64,000 bases of DNA, from assembly GCA_050633665.1 (NCBI GenBank), contig JBOEGY010000006.1, forward strand, positions 372,001 through 436,000, given 5' to 3'. The DNA is from JAUIAI01 sp050633665. GTDB lineage: Bacteria; Pseudomonadota; Gammaproteobacteria; Burkholderiales; Burkholderiaceae_E. The position numbers and the translations under genes were made by a program. Below the pieces are notes generated by a model. The model made no database searches. It was given only the letters and a program-made list of their open reading frames with translations, and had not been told where the DNA came from. Of the stretch, positions 27,745 through 36,264 are shown in pieces (positions within the stretch are counted from its first letter, which is position 1; each line of letters opens with the position of its first letter).

Positions 27745-28834
27745 ACAGGCCTTGCCGGCTGGCCACGCTTTGGTCATGGGTCTGCCAGAAGCGATGCGCA
27801 TAACCCATGTAAGCGGCAAACAAAACAACCAGCGACCAAAACAGGTAATACTGCGGCACTTCAAGCAACCAGCCGACAACCCCGATTGCGCCGCTGACAA
27901 AGGCGATCAGGTTCATCGTCATGACTGCGCCATTAACCCGTACCCCGCGCTGAATAAGCAGGTGGTGCATGTGCTTGCGGTCCGGAGACATCGGGGTGCG
28001 GCCTTCCGACACGCGCCGGATGATGGCCGAGAACAGATCGAACAGGGGCACCGCAACTATCCATAGCGCGCTGGCGGCGCCCATGCCACTTGGGCCGTAG
28101 TAATTGCTGAGTCGGATCACCGCCCAGGCGATGATCAGCCCAAGCATCATGCTGCCGCCGTCACCCATAAACAAGGTGGCGCGCTGGCGCCAGGGCGCGC
28201 GCATGTTGTAGTACAAAAACGCAATGAGTGCGCCGGCCACCGGGAACAACACCGGGCCTAACTCGTTGATGGCATATTGATCGGGTGTGGCCAGCGGAAT
28301 GGCGCAGGCGGCAACAATGAGCCAGAAAACCGCGGCCAGGCATTGCCCGCCGCTCAGGCCGTCCGCCCCGTCCACCATGTTGTAGGCGTTAATCAGGCCA
28401 GGGATAGCAACCAGTGTAAACGGCACGGCCAGAATGCCCAGCGACACTGGAACCGGACCAAAGCAATAGCCCAAATAAAGCACCGCGGTATCGCTGGCAA
28501 AGATAAGCATTGCCGCAGCGGCCAGGTGACAGATAAACCGGTAGCGGGCGCGCAATGGAAAGCGGTCATCATAAAAGCCGATGCCAAAGATCAGCAGCGC
28601 AGCGGCGACCAGGCCGGGATCAAAACCCGGTAGCTGAAAGATGAAAGCGGTTGCGGCAATGCTGCTCAGGATGATCAGGCCGCCGGACAAGGGCACCGCG
28701 CCGCTGTGTTTTTTGCGGGCGTCTGGTTTGTCTACCCAGCCAATACGGCTACACAGCCACGAGACGGGGCGCGCAAGCAGCAGCGCAACCATCATGGCAA
28801 TGAGCGTGGTCAGCAATAGAGAAGACGAATTCAA
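27719..28834 (-). CDS. WecA-like UndP GlcNAc-1-phosphate transferase
   Basis: This is a complete polytopic WecA/MraY-family protein of 371 residues. The motifs are PLSGG at 48-52, the catalytic DD at 89-90 in GFYDDRFPLR, NAYNMVDGADGLSGG at 149-163, LFMGDGGSMM at 221-230 and HMHH at 288-291. The final motif is typical of WecA/WbpL-type rather than MraY. It is expected to start lipid-linked glycan synthesis by placing an N-acetylhexosamine-1-phosphate on undecaprenyl phosphate. It is the intact counterpart of the partial gene at 1-561 and is separated from the phosphatase gene by a divergent region with a promoter and operator-like dyad. Confidence 0.9.
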   Translation of the reverse strand: MNSSSLLLTTLIAMMVALLLARPVSWLCSRIGWVDKPDARKKHSGAVPLSGGLIILSSIAATAFIFQLPGFDPGLVAAALLIFGIGFYDDRFPLRARYRFICHLAAAAMLIFASDTAVLYLGYCFGPVPVSLGILAVPFTLVAIPGLINAYNMVDGADGLSGGQCLAAVFWLIVAACAIPLATPDQYAINELGPVLFPVAGALIAFLYYNMRAPWRQRATLFMGDGGSMMLGLIIAWAVIRLSNYYGPSGMGAASALWIVAVPLFDLFSAIIRRVSEGRTPMSPDRKHMHHLLIQRGVRVNGAVMTMNLIAFVSGAIGVVGWLLEVPQYYLFWSLVVLFAAYMGYAHRFWQTHDQSVASRQGLFTTASDRP

Positions 28835-29078
28835 ACGTCAGACCTGGTCGGGAATTAGTTATAGGGGGTAATGACAAGCGATATGACGCGGCGGCAATGG
28901 CTTTGACAGGCAAAGCAGGTTTCAGGGGTTTGCTGAAACAATGCGCACTGCATCACTCACATTTTAGTGAAACGGGTTGAACTAGCAAGCATTTTCAAGG
29001 GGGAAGCGGAAGAATCTCACGATTTGTTGACCGCAAATTTCTGATCAACACCGACCGAGACTTAACATTCAGCCAAGA

Positions 29079-29108
29079 ATGTCAGATTTCCCGTCAATTG
29101 CCTACAAT
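29079..29108 (+). promoter_or_regulatory. Candidate sigma-70 promoter for the CpsB-like gene
   Basis: A -35-like ATGTCA (four of six matches to TTGACA) at 29079-29084 is followed 18 bases later by a -10-like TACAAT at 29103-29108. Transcription would start near 29115, just before the dyad at 29121. Judged by eye only. Confidence 0.35.
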
Positions 29109-29120
29109 ATGCCGCGTGCC

Positions 29121-29139
29121 GTTACACTTTTTGTGTAAC
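29121..29139. promoter_or_regulatory. Operator-like dyad GTTACAC-N5-GTGTAAC
   Basis: A perfect seven-base inverted repeat with a five-T spacer, placed at the expected transcription start of the CpsB-like gene and about 95 bases before its ATG. A bound repressor here would block initiation. A short hairpin in the leader RNA is the alternative. A related CGTTACATTTTT occurs at about 31413, before the flippase operon. Confidence 0.45.
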
Positions 29140-29232
29140 AAGCATTTATCAAGTCCTGTGACTTCTTTCTGTGACACGATCCATTCCACAGGGCAGAATG
29201 TTCGGTCCTCACGTCATTTTCACCGACTCGCC

Positions 29233-29982
29233 ATGATTGATCTTCACTGCCACTTGCTGCCCGGAATCGATGATGGTGCGCGCGATATGCGCATGGCGCT
29301 TGATCTGGCGCGTGCTTCGGTGGCCAATGGCATTACCCATGCGGTGATGACGCCGCACATTTATGCGGGCCGCTGGGATAATCGCTTGTCCAATCTGGGG
29401 CCGGTGTTTGAGTCGTTCCAGACGGCGCTGGCTTCCGCGCAGATTCCGCTGGAGATTTATCTTGGCGGTGAGGTGCATTTGCTGCCCGACGCGTTCACAT
29501 TGATGGACACGCAAGACTTGCCGCATATTGGCGTCTGGCGCGGTTACAAGGTGATTTTGCTGGAGCTGCCCGACAGTCATATTCCGGTGGGCGTGTTGAA
29601 AGCCATTGATATGTTCATCCGCGCCGGTTATTTGCCGATGATTGCTCACCCGGAGCGCAACAAGGAAGTGATGCGTAACGTGAAGCGGCTTGAGCCTTTG
29701 CTGAAAGCCGGTTGCCTGGTGCAGTTAACGGCCGCGTCGGTGTGCGGCAAGTTTGGTGCGCCGGCTCATAAAACGTCTTTGCAGTTGCTCGACAATGGCT
29801 GGGCAACCGTGGTGGCCACCGATGCGCATAATCTTGCGCATCGTCCGCCCATTATGGCGGCAGCGCGTGCGGCACTGGACGAAATGTTTGGCGAAGAGGC
29901 TGGCGAGGTGTTAACCGATGCCAACCCGCGCACTATTCTTGAAGGGCGCGAGGAGTTTCAGGCGGCACCGGCTGCCGCCTGA
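29233..29982 (+). CDS. CpsB/YwqE-type tyrosine-protein phosphatase
   Basis: This is a PHP-superfamily metal-dependent phosphotyrosine phosphatase of 249 residues, which removes phosphate from Wzc-type BY-kinases. Metal-binding motifs are MIDLHCHLLPGIDDG at the N-terminus, TPHIY, AHPERN and TDAHN. I start at the ATG at 29233, the normal family start; the open frame upstream adds an unrelated 45 residues. The substrate is likely the Wzc-like kinase at 23669 and/or the kinase at 54399. Enzymes of this type are best known from Gram-positive capsule loci, but they also occur in proteobacterial EPS loci. It converges with the UDP-sugar dehydrogenase gene, leaving only 9 bases between stops. Confidence 0.88.
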   Translation: MIDLHCHLLPGIDDGARDMRMALDLARASVANGITHAVMTPHIYAGRWDNRLSNLGPVFESFQTALASAQIPLEIYLGGEVHLLPDAFTLMDTQDLPHIGVWRGYKVILLELPDSHIPVGVLKAIDMFIRAGYLPMIAHPERNKEVMRNVKRLEPLLKAGCLVQLTAASVCGKFGAPAHKTSLQLLDNGWATVVATDAHNLAHRPPIMAAARAALDEMFGEEAGEVLTDANPRTILEGREEFQAAPAAA

Positions 29983-29991
29983 CGTCGGGCG

Positions 29992-31299
29992 CTACAAGCG
30001 CCAGACTTTCAAGCCCAGCTCTTCGAGTGCGCGTTGATCAAACGCGCCTTTCACATCGACAAAGATCGCACCATCAGTGCATTTGCTGGTGAGGTCGGCC
30101 AGCGCCATTTGTGAATACGCGGTGTGATTTACGGCCGCAATGACGGCGTCGGTTTTGGGGATATCTGCCCAGTCGGTGAGTTCGACGCCGTATTCATGCA
30201 GGGCTTCTTCTTTCGAGGCGATCGGGTCGTGCACAAACACTTTGACGCCGAATGACTCCAGTTCTTCAATTACGTCTACCACCTTGGTGTTGCGGACATC
30301 GGGCACGTCTTCTTTGAATGTCAGCCCCAGCACGGTGATGGCGGTGTTGCCCACGGCCTTGCCATTGTTGATCATTTTCTTGATGGTCTGACGCGCCACA
30401 TACGGGCCCATCGCATCGTTAATGCGCCGGCCGGCCAGAATGACTTGCGGGGTATAGCCCAGCATCTGGGCTTTTGCGGTCAGGTAATACGGGTCAACGC
30501 CAATGCAGTGGCCGCCCACCAGGCCCGGCCTGAATGGCAGGAAGTTCCACTTGGTGCCGGCGGCTCGCAGTACTTCCAGCGTATCGATACCCATCCGGTC
30601 GAAGATCAGCGCCAGTTCATTCATCAGCGCGATGTTCAGGTCGCGCTGGGTGTTTTCGATCACCTTCGCGGCTTCGGCCACCTTGATGCTGCTGGCCAGG
30701 TGGATACCGGCTTTGACGACGGTGCCGTAAATCTGTTCGAGTTTTCTGCCGGTTTCCGGGGTGTCGCCGGCCACCACTTTAATGATGTTGGGCAGGGTAT
30801 GTACTTTGTCGCCCGGATTGATGCGTTCAGGCGAGTAGCCGACAAAGAAGTCTTTTTTCCACTGCCTGCCGGAGACCTCCTCCAGCACCGGCACACAGAT
30901 TTCCTCGGTCGCTCCCGGGTAGACGGTGGATTCATACGCGATGATCACGCCTGGTTTCAGGTTGGCGCCGATGGTGCGGCTGGCGCCGATCAGGGGGCTG
31001 AAGTCCGGGCGGTTGCTGGCATCGACCGGTGTTGGTACGGCAACGATGATGATGTCAGCGCGAGCGAGATCTTCCGGCTGATCGGTGAAGCTTATGTGGC
31101 GCGACTGTTCGAACTGCTCGGGGGTTGCTTCACCCGTTGGGTCGACGGCCTGGGCACAGTCTTTGACTTTGGACGCCGAGATGTCGAAGCCAATCGTGTC
31201 GAACACTTTGCCAAATTCCAGCGCCAGTGGCAGGCCGACATAGCCGAGCCCGATTACGGCAACAACGTCAGTGGGTTTGGCTGCAGAGGCTTGGGTCAT
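29992..31299 (-). CDS. wbpO: WbpO/TviB-like UDP-sugar 6-dehydrogenase
   Basis: This is a UDP-glucose/UDP-ManNAc dehydrogenase-family enzyme of 435 residues. GLGYVG is at 17-22, the AAKVIENTQRDLNIALMNE segment at about 210-228, and the catalytic cysteine at 265 in GGHCIGVDPYYLT. The whole sequence reads like WbpO/TviB/CapL, which oxidise UDP-GalNAc or UDP-GlcNAc at C6. With the WbpP-like C4-epimerase at 50691, it would give UDP-GalNAcA. Alternatively it could supply UDP-GlcNAcA to the wbpBDE products at the left end, since no separate WbpA is present. It diverges from the flippase gene. Confidence 0.9.
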   Translation of the reverse strand: MTQASAAKPTDVVAVIGLGYVGLPLALEFGKVFDTIGFDISASKVKDCAQAVDPTGEATPEQFEQSRHISFTDQPEDLARADIIIVAVPTPVDASNRPDFSPLIGASRTIGANLKPGVIIAYESTVYPGATEEICVPVLEEVSGRQWKKDFFVGYSPERINPGDKVHTLPNIIKVVAGDTPETGRKLEQIYGTVVKAGIHLASSIKVAEAAKVIENTQRDLNIALMNELALIFDRMGIDTLEVLRAAGTKWNFLPFRPGLVGGHCIGVDPYYLTAKAQMLGYTPQVILAGRRINDAMGPYVARQTIKKMINNGKAVGNTAITVLGLTFKEDVPDVRNTKVVDVIEELESFGVKVFVHDPIASKEEALHEYGVELTDWADIPKTDAVIAAVNHTAYSQMALADLTSKCTDGAIFVDVKGAFDQRALEELGLKVWRL

Positions 31300-31469
31300 C
31301 GAAGAGTTTCCTTGTTATGAGGCAGTTCGGCACATTTAATCGCCGAATAATAGACGAAGCGAGGGAGGGCTCGGCTACCATTCCGCATGCTGACCTAGTT
31401 TTGTGCTGCCGGACGTTACATTTTTCTCGCAGCTTCCACTTTATTTCTCTTTTTTCACACTTGCACCGC

Positions 31470-32951
31470 ATGCTCGCCCGACTCTCCGGCCATTTATCCC
31501 GTTATGCAGGCGCCAGCCTGTTGTTAACGGTGGCGAGTCTGATTTCGTTCCCGATTCTCACGCGGATGTTCTCGGTGGAGCAATACGGCTTGCTCAGTTA
31601 TGTGGGGCTGGTGCTGACGATGCTGGTCGGACTGGCCAAGCTGGGTATGCAACATGCGGCGGTGCGCTTTCGCAGTGAGGTTGAGACGCGGGGTGAAACC
31701 GGCGTCAATGAATATGTCGCAACAGTCATTTATGGCATGGCGCTGGCCGGGCTGGCGGTTACGCTGATCTGGGCGGGGGTGAGCCAGGTGTTGCCGGATG
31801 CGGTCTGGAACCACCCGCTGATGAAGCCGTTGCTGTTGTTGACCAGTTCGCTGGTGTTTCTGCGCACGGTAGAGAGCGCGTTCGTCAATTTGTTAAAAGC
31901 CGATGAGCGCAGCGGGGCGTTGGGTGTGTTTACGGTGGTGCGCCGTTATGTCGAGCTGGTTGTCATTTTGCTGACCCTGTTTTTTGTGTCGCGCACGCTG
32001 GTTGGGTTTTATGTGGCAACGATTGCGGTGCAAGTGCTCGGGCTGGCGGTGCTGGTGGTCTGGTATTGCCGCAGGCAGCCGGTATCTCTTGCCGCGTTTT
32101 CGCCCGGCTTGTTAAAAACGATGCTCGCGTATTCAATCCCGATGATTGGTTTTGAGCTGGCGTCGGTGGTGTTGTCACTTGGCGACCGCTATGTGATTCA
32201 AAGCCGGCTCGGCGCTGCGGACCTGGGCATTTACTCGGCTGCTTATAACCTGAGCGATTACATCCGCATTGTATTGATCACTTCGGTGGCCAGTGCGGTG
32301 ATGCCGGTTTATCTGCGTCTGTATGAGCAAGAGGGCGAAGCCCGCACGCTCGCGTTTCTCGGCCAGGTGTTGCACTTTTATCTGCTGGTTGCGGTGCCGG
32401 TTGTGGCCGGCCTGGCGGTTGTGGGCGAGCCGTTGGTGGCATTGGTGGCCTCGAGCAAATATGCGCCGGGCGCCGCCATTATTCCGTGGGTCATGGCCGG
32501 TATGGCGCTGGAGGGATTGTTACCAGTGGTTGGCGCCGCGCTCTACATAAGAAAACAAAGCAAGGTCATACTTAAGCTGGTGGTGATTGCCGCGGTGGTG
32601 AATATTCTGGCTAATCTTTGGCTGGTGCCGGTTTACGGGATTGCCGGGGCGGCCTGGGCGACCTTTGGCAGTTATGGATTGATGCTGGTGCTGGCTTTGT
32701 TTGCCAGCCGCGGTGAGCTGCGGCTGGCCTGGCCCTGGCTGGCATTGTGTCGGTTTGTTGGCGCGGCACTATTGATGGCCTGGGTTTTGTCGGTGTTGAG
32801 CGCCTCGGTGGCGTTTTCTGCGCCCGCGTTCAGTCTGCTGGCCCAGGTGTTGCTAGGAACTACTGTCTATGGCGCGCTGATGTTTGCGCTGGACCCCGAA
32901 GCACGGCGCTTGTGGCCGTTTGTGCTTAATCGACTCAAGGCAATGGTGTAA
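31470..32951 (+). CDS. Oligosaccharide flippase family protein
   Basis: This is a membrane protein of about 493 residues with roughly 12-14 hydrophobic helices, in the MOP/Wzx superfamily. The N-terminus SRYAGASLLLTVASLISFPILTRMFSVEQYGLLSYV is diagnostic. I start at ATG 31470 because similarity begins there; the frame is open from 31227, overlapping the divergent dehydrogenase gene. It is the first of ten plus-strand genes with almost no spaces and presumably exports the repeat unit made by the glycosyltransferases behind it. It is only generally similar to the island flippase at 16085. Confidence 0.88.
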   Translation: MLARLSGHLSRYAGASLLLTVASLISFPILTRMFSVEQYGLLSYVGLVLTMLVGLAKLGMQHAAVRFRSEVETRGETGVNEYVATVIYGMALAGLAVTLIWAGVSQVLPDAVWNHPLMKPLLLLTSSLVFLRTVESAFVNLLKADERSGALGVFTVVRRYVELVVILLTLFFVSRTLVGFYVATIAVQVLGLAVLVVWYCRRQPVSLAAFSPGLLKTMLAYSIPMIGFELASVVLSLGDRYVIQSRLGAADLGIYSAAYNLSDYIRIVLITSVASAVMPVYLRLYEQEGEARTLAFLGQVLHFYLLVAVPVVAGLAVVGEPLVALVASSKYAPGAAIIPWVMAGMALEGLLPVVGAALYIRKQSKVILKLVVIAAVVNILANLWLVPVYGIAGAAWATFGSYGLMLVLALFASRGELRLAWPWLALCRFVGAALLMAWVLSVLSASVAFSAPAFSLLAQVLLGTTVYGALMFALDPEARRLWPFVLNRLKAMV

Positions 32952-33794
32952 ATGATTTCGGCTGCAAATATTTCGGCTGCAAAGAATAGCGTGGCTCGCC
33001 CCGTGACGGTGTTGATGTATCACGCCATTGATGAAGCGGATGCGGTTGGCGCTGATCCGTATTACACGGTGCATCGCCCGGGCTTTGCGGAGCAGCTACG
33101 GGTGATTCGCGCCGCCGGTCGCGTGGGCAGCAGCGTGCTCGACCTGTTAACCCGTCCGTCAGACCAACCGGCCGTCGCGATTACGTTTGATGATGGCCAT
33201 GCCTCCAACCGCCATGCGGCCGAAACACTGGCGGCGGTGGGCATGACGGCAGATTTTTTTGTCAATCCTTCCAGCGTGGGCACGATCGGTTTTCTGACCT
33301 GGTCAGAGCTGCGCGAGATGCATGCGATGGGCATGTCTATTCAGTCGCACGGGATGGTGCATCGCTATCTGAATGATCTGAGCCCGCCGGAAGTCCGCCA
33401 GGAGCTGGCTGAGTCACGCGATGCGATCGAGCAGCAACTGGGCGCACCGGTGCCGTTGTTTGCGCCGGCCGGCGGTCGTATGCCAGCCGGCTTCGCCCGC
33501 ACGGCGCGGGCGGCCGGTTACCGGGCGGTCTGCTCGTCGGCGGTTGGGTTCTGGTCTTTCCGTCCGGGTCTGCTGGAGGCCACCGAGCAAGACAGCAAAG
33601 CCTTGATGCTGCCGCGCCTGGCGGTGCTGGCCGGCACGCACAAGCCGCGTTTTTCGCGCTGGGTCAATAACAGTCGCCGTGAGTTGCTGGTGATGAAGTC
33701 GCGCGGCACGGTACTGAATGTGGCCAAGCGGGCGGTGGGCAATCAACGCTACGAGCGTTTGCGTCAGGCGCTGGTGGGCGGGTTTTCGGCATGA
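32952..33794 (+). CDS. Polysaccharide deacetylase family protein
   Basis: This is a NodB-homology (CE4) protein of 280 residues. The metal and catalytic motif TFDDGH is at 78-83 and the second metal motif SHGMVH at 132-137. The usual barrel start VLMYHAI is at 20-26. It is predicted to remove N-acetyl groups from sugars of the polymer or its precursor. No clear signal peptide is present. The start follows the flippase stop with no gap, and the end overlaps the next glycosyltransferase by four bases. Confidence 0.85.
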   Translation: MISAANISAAKNSVARPVTVLMYHAIDEADAVGADPYYTVHRPGFAEQLRVIRAAGRVGSSVLDLLTRPSDQPAVAITFDDGHASNRHAAETLAAVGMTADFFVNPSSVGTIGFLTWSELREMHAMGMSIQSHGMVHRYLNDLSPPEVRQELAESRDAIEQQLGAPVPLFAPAGGRMPAGFARTARAAGYRAVCSSAVGFWSFRPGLLEATEQDSKALMLPRLAVLAGTHKPRFSRWVNNSRRELLVMKSRGTVLNVAKRAVGNQRYERLRQALVGGFSA

Positions 33795-35032
33795 GCTTCG
33801 CGGCAGGGCATGGGTTCGCTTTGCTGGTGATGGCAATTGCGGCGGGGTTTCTGGTTTATACCTATGCCGGGTATCCGTTGCTGATGAGCTGGCTGCAGCG
33901 CAAACGTTGGCGCTATGGTCCGGCGCGTGCTGATACTGTTGCCGCCGCTGAGGACGCTCATGCCGCCCTGCCGCCGCTGACGATTCTTATTTCGGCTTTC
34001 AACGCGCAGGCGCACATTCAGCGCAAGCTGGCCAGTATGCTGGCGCTGGACTATCCGGCCGATAAATTGTCAGTGCTGGTGGTCTCCGACGGGTCGGTGG
34101 ATGCGACCAATGATCTGGTTGAGGCGGTCAGCCGCCAGGATGACCGGGTGCGGTTGCTGGCTTTTGCCGAACGACGCGGCAAGGCGGCCTGCCTGAATGA
34201 TGCGGTTGCCGCGACCAGCACCGAGCTGCTGCTGTTAACCGATGCCCGTCAGACGTTTAAGCCTGATGCGGCCAGGCGGCTGGTCAGGCATTTTGCCGAT
34301 CCGGCGGTTGGTGCGGTCAGTGGCGCGCTGGAGATTGATCCGGCCGCCCCCGGCGGCGATGGCGTGGTCGCCTCTGCCGGCGCGTATTGGCGGATGGAGA
34401 AAAAACTGCGGGCCGCCGAATCGCAAGTGCATTCCGCGGTCGGCGTGACCGGCGCAATCTACGCGCTGCGCCGCGCCGCGTTTGAACCGATACCGGCGCA
34501 GACAATTCTGGATGATGTGTTGATTCCGATGGTGGCGGTGATGAACGGCTGGCGGGTGTTGTTTGACCGTGAGGCGGTGGCATTCGATCTGGCTTCCATC
34601 AGTGAGGCGCAGGAGCGCCAGCGCAAGATTCGCACGCTGGCCGGTAATTTTCAGTTGGTGGCGTTGCGCCCGGCGCTGGTCAGCCCGGCGCGCAATCCGC
34701 TGTGGTGGCAGTTTTTCTCGCACAAGTTGTTTCGCGTGCTCGCACCGGTGGCGATGGCGGCTTTTCTGCTGGCCAATGTCGGGCTTGCCGGCGCCGGGTT
34801 GTTCTGGCTGTGGTTGTTGCTGGCGCAGTTGCTGGTTTACACGGTCACGGTATTGCCCGAAGGGCAGGGCGCGCTCTGGCAAACCAAACCGATGCGCCTG
34901 CTCAAAACCCTGCGTGGTTTTGTCCGGCTGCAATGGTTTGCGGTGCTCGGGTTTGTCTGGTTCTGGCGTAACCGCCAGCCGCAGCTCTGGGAAACCACGC
35001 GGCACGCCGGCGCCACACGGGAAACTCGATGA
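33791..35032 (+). CDS. GT2 family membrane glycosyltransferase
   Basis: This is a GT-A-fold family 2 glycosyltransferase of 413 residues with an N-terminal membrane helix (about 10-30) and C-terminal helices from about 310. The catalytic domain shows ILISAFNAQAHIQRKL, VVSDGSVDATND, the LLTDARQTF acidic motif, and QERQRKIRTLAGNFQL in the QxxRW region. It resembles processive or dolichol-like GT2 enzymes found in EPS loci. It is coupled by ATGA junctions to both neighbours. Confidence 0.85.
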   Translation: MSFAAGHGFALLVMAIAAGFLVYTYAGYPLLMSWLQRKRWRYGPARADTVAAAEDAHAALPPLTILISAFNAQAHIQRKLASMLALDYPADKLSVLVVSDGSVDATNDLVEAVSRQDDRVRLLAFAERRGKAACLNDAVAATSTELLLLTDARQTFKPDAARRLVRHFADPAVGAVSGALEIDPAAPGGDGVVASAGAYWRMEKKLRAAESQVHSAVGVTGAIYALRRAAFEPIPAQTILDDVLIPMVAVMNGWRVLFDREAVAFDLASISEAQERQRKIRTLAGNFQLVALRPALVSPARNPLWWQFFSHKLFRVLAPVAMAAFLLANVGLAGAGLFWLWLLLAQLLVYTVTVLPEGQGALWQTKPMRLLKTLRGFVRLQWFAVLGFVWFWRNRQPQLWETTRHAGATRETR

Positions 35033-36264
35033 GAATTGTTTATGTGGTGTCTTTGTTTCCGTGCTGGTCTGAAACCTTTATCGTGCGCGAAATCAACGAG
35101 CTGATTGCCGCCGGCGTAGATGTGCGGATTGTATCGTTGAAGCATCCCAGCGAGACGCTCGTGCAGACAGACGCGCAAGCGCTGCTTGATCGGGTAATTT
35201 ACCCGCGCCCGGTGTTTGCAGGTTCCATCGCGGCGGGGACTGAATTGCTAACCCGTCCCGGACTCGCGGTGCGCGAACTGGCGCGCATGACGGGCGCGCT
35301 GATTGGCGAGCCGGCCAAACTGCTCAAGAGTGTGGTGACCTGGTGGCGCGCGCTCGGGCTGGCCGCGCCGTTGCGCAAGCTCAACCCCGACCGCCTGCAT
35401 GCCCACTGGGCAACCTACCCAACCACTGCGGCGCAGTCGCTCGCGCCACGAGTCCGGGTGCCGTTTAGTTTCACCTGTCATGCGCATGATATTTTTGTTG
35501 AGCGGCAGTTCGTGGGCGCCAAACTGCGTGAGGCCGACTTTGCGGTGACGATCTCGCGCTTTAATGTCGATTTTCTGGCCGAGCGGGTTGGTCCGGTCGC
35601 CCGCCAGCGGCTCAAGGTGATTCACTGCGGTGTGGTGCCGGCGCAGATTCCGTTTGTCCCGTTTGATTTGTCAAACGGGTCGGGCCGTGAGCCGGGACTG
35701 ATTGTGTCGGTAGGCCGGCTCGATGCGATCAAGGGGTTTGAAACCCTGATCGATGCCTGCGCGCAGTTGGCTGGCCGGAGTATTCCCTTTCGGTGTGTGC
35801 TGGTCGGCGAGGGGCCGTTGCGCCAGGCGTTACAGGCGCGCATTGATGCGGCCGGCCTGACCGGGCAGTTCACGCTGCCCGGCGCTCAGCCCGGTGAAGC
35901 GGTGCGGGCATTGCTGGCCAGTGCGCAAGTGTTTGTTCTGCCTTCGCGAGTTACGCCTGAGGGGGATCGGGACGGTATACCGGTGGCGCTGATGGAGGCG
36001 ATGGCTGCCGGAACGCCGGTTGTTTCGACCACCGTGTCCGGCATCCCGGAACTGATAGAGTCAGGGACGCACGGTTTGCTGGTGCCGGCCGATGAGCCGG
36101 CTGCGCTGGCCGATGCGGTTCAGTCGCAGCTCACGCATCCGCAACAGGCCGCGCAAATGGCCCGGGCCGGACGCGAGAGAATAGAGCAGTCATTTGATGT
36201 GGCCGTTGAGTCGGCCCGGTTATTAGAGGCTTTCAAAGCCGCTGGTGAAGGAGAAAGCGCATGA
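35029..36264 (+). CDS. WcaL-like glycosyltransferase
   Basis: This is a GT4-family glycosyltransferase of 411 residues. The N-terminus VSLFPCWSETFIVREINEL and HAHWATYPTTAA, FSFTCHAHDIFV are typical of the WcaL/colanic-acid-type group. The donor domain has SVGRLDAIKGFETLI and LPSRVTPEGDRDGIPVALMEAMAAGTPVVS, which includes the E-x7-E motif. It works at the inner face of the cytoplasmic membrane. Both ends overlap neighbouring genes in ATGA junctions. Confidence 0.87.
   Translation: MRIVYVVSLFPCWSETFIVREINELIAAGVDVRIVSLKHPSETLVQTDAQALLDRVIYPRPVFAGSIAAGTELLTRPGLAVRELARMTGALIGEPAKLLKSVVTWWRALGLAAPLRKLNPDRLHAHWATYPTTAAQSLAPRVRVPFSFTCHAHDIFVERQFVGAKLREADFAVTISRFNVDFLAERVGPVARQRLKVIHCGVVPAQIPFVPFDLSNGSGREPGLIVSVGRLDAIKGFETLIDACAQLAGRSIPFRCVLVGEGPLRQALQARIDAAGLTGQFTLPGAQPGEAVRALLASAQVFVLPSRVTPEGDRDGIPVALMEAMAAGTPVVSTTVSGIPELIESGTHGLLVPADEPAALADAVQSQLTHPQQAAQMARAGRERIEQSFDVAVESARLLEAFKAAGEGESA

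Larger units (their letters stand above)
28835..29232. other. Divergent regulatory region
   Basis: About 400 bases between the WecA-like and CpsB-like genes. It contains a candidate promoter (29079-29108), a perfect dyad (29121-29139) and two tandem TGTGAC motifs (29157-29162, 29170-29175). An in-frame upstream extension of the CpsB-like frame (29098-29232) does not resemble the family, so it is treated as leader. Confidence 0.5.

Noticed and set aside
30445..31320. 291-codon plus-strand frame
   Set aside because: Antisense shadow of the WbpO-like dehydrogenase, whose catalytic motifs are intact.
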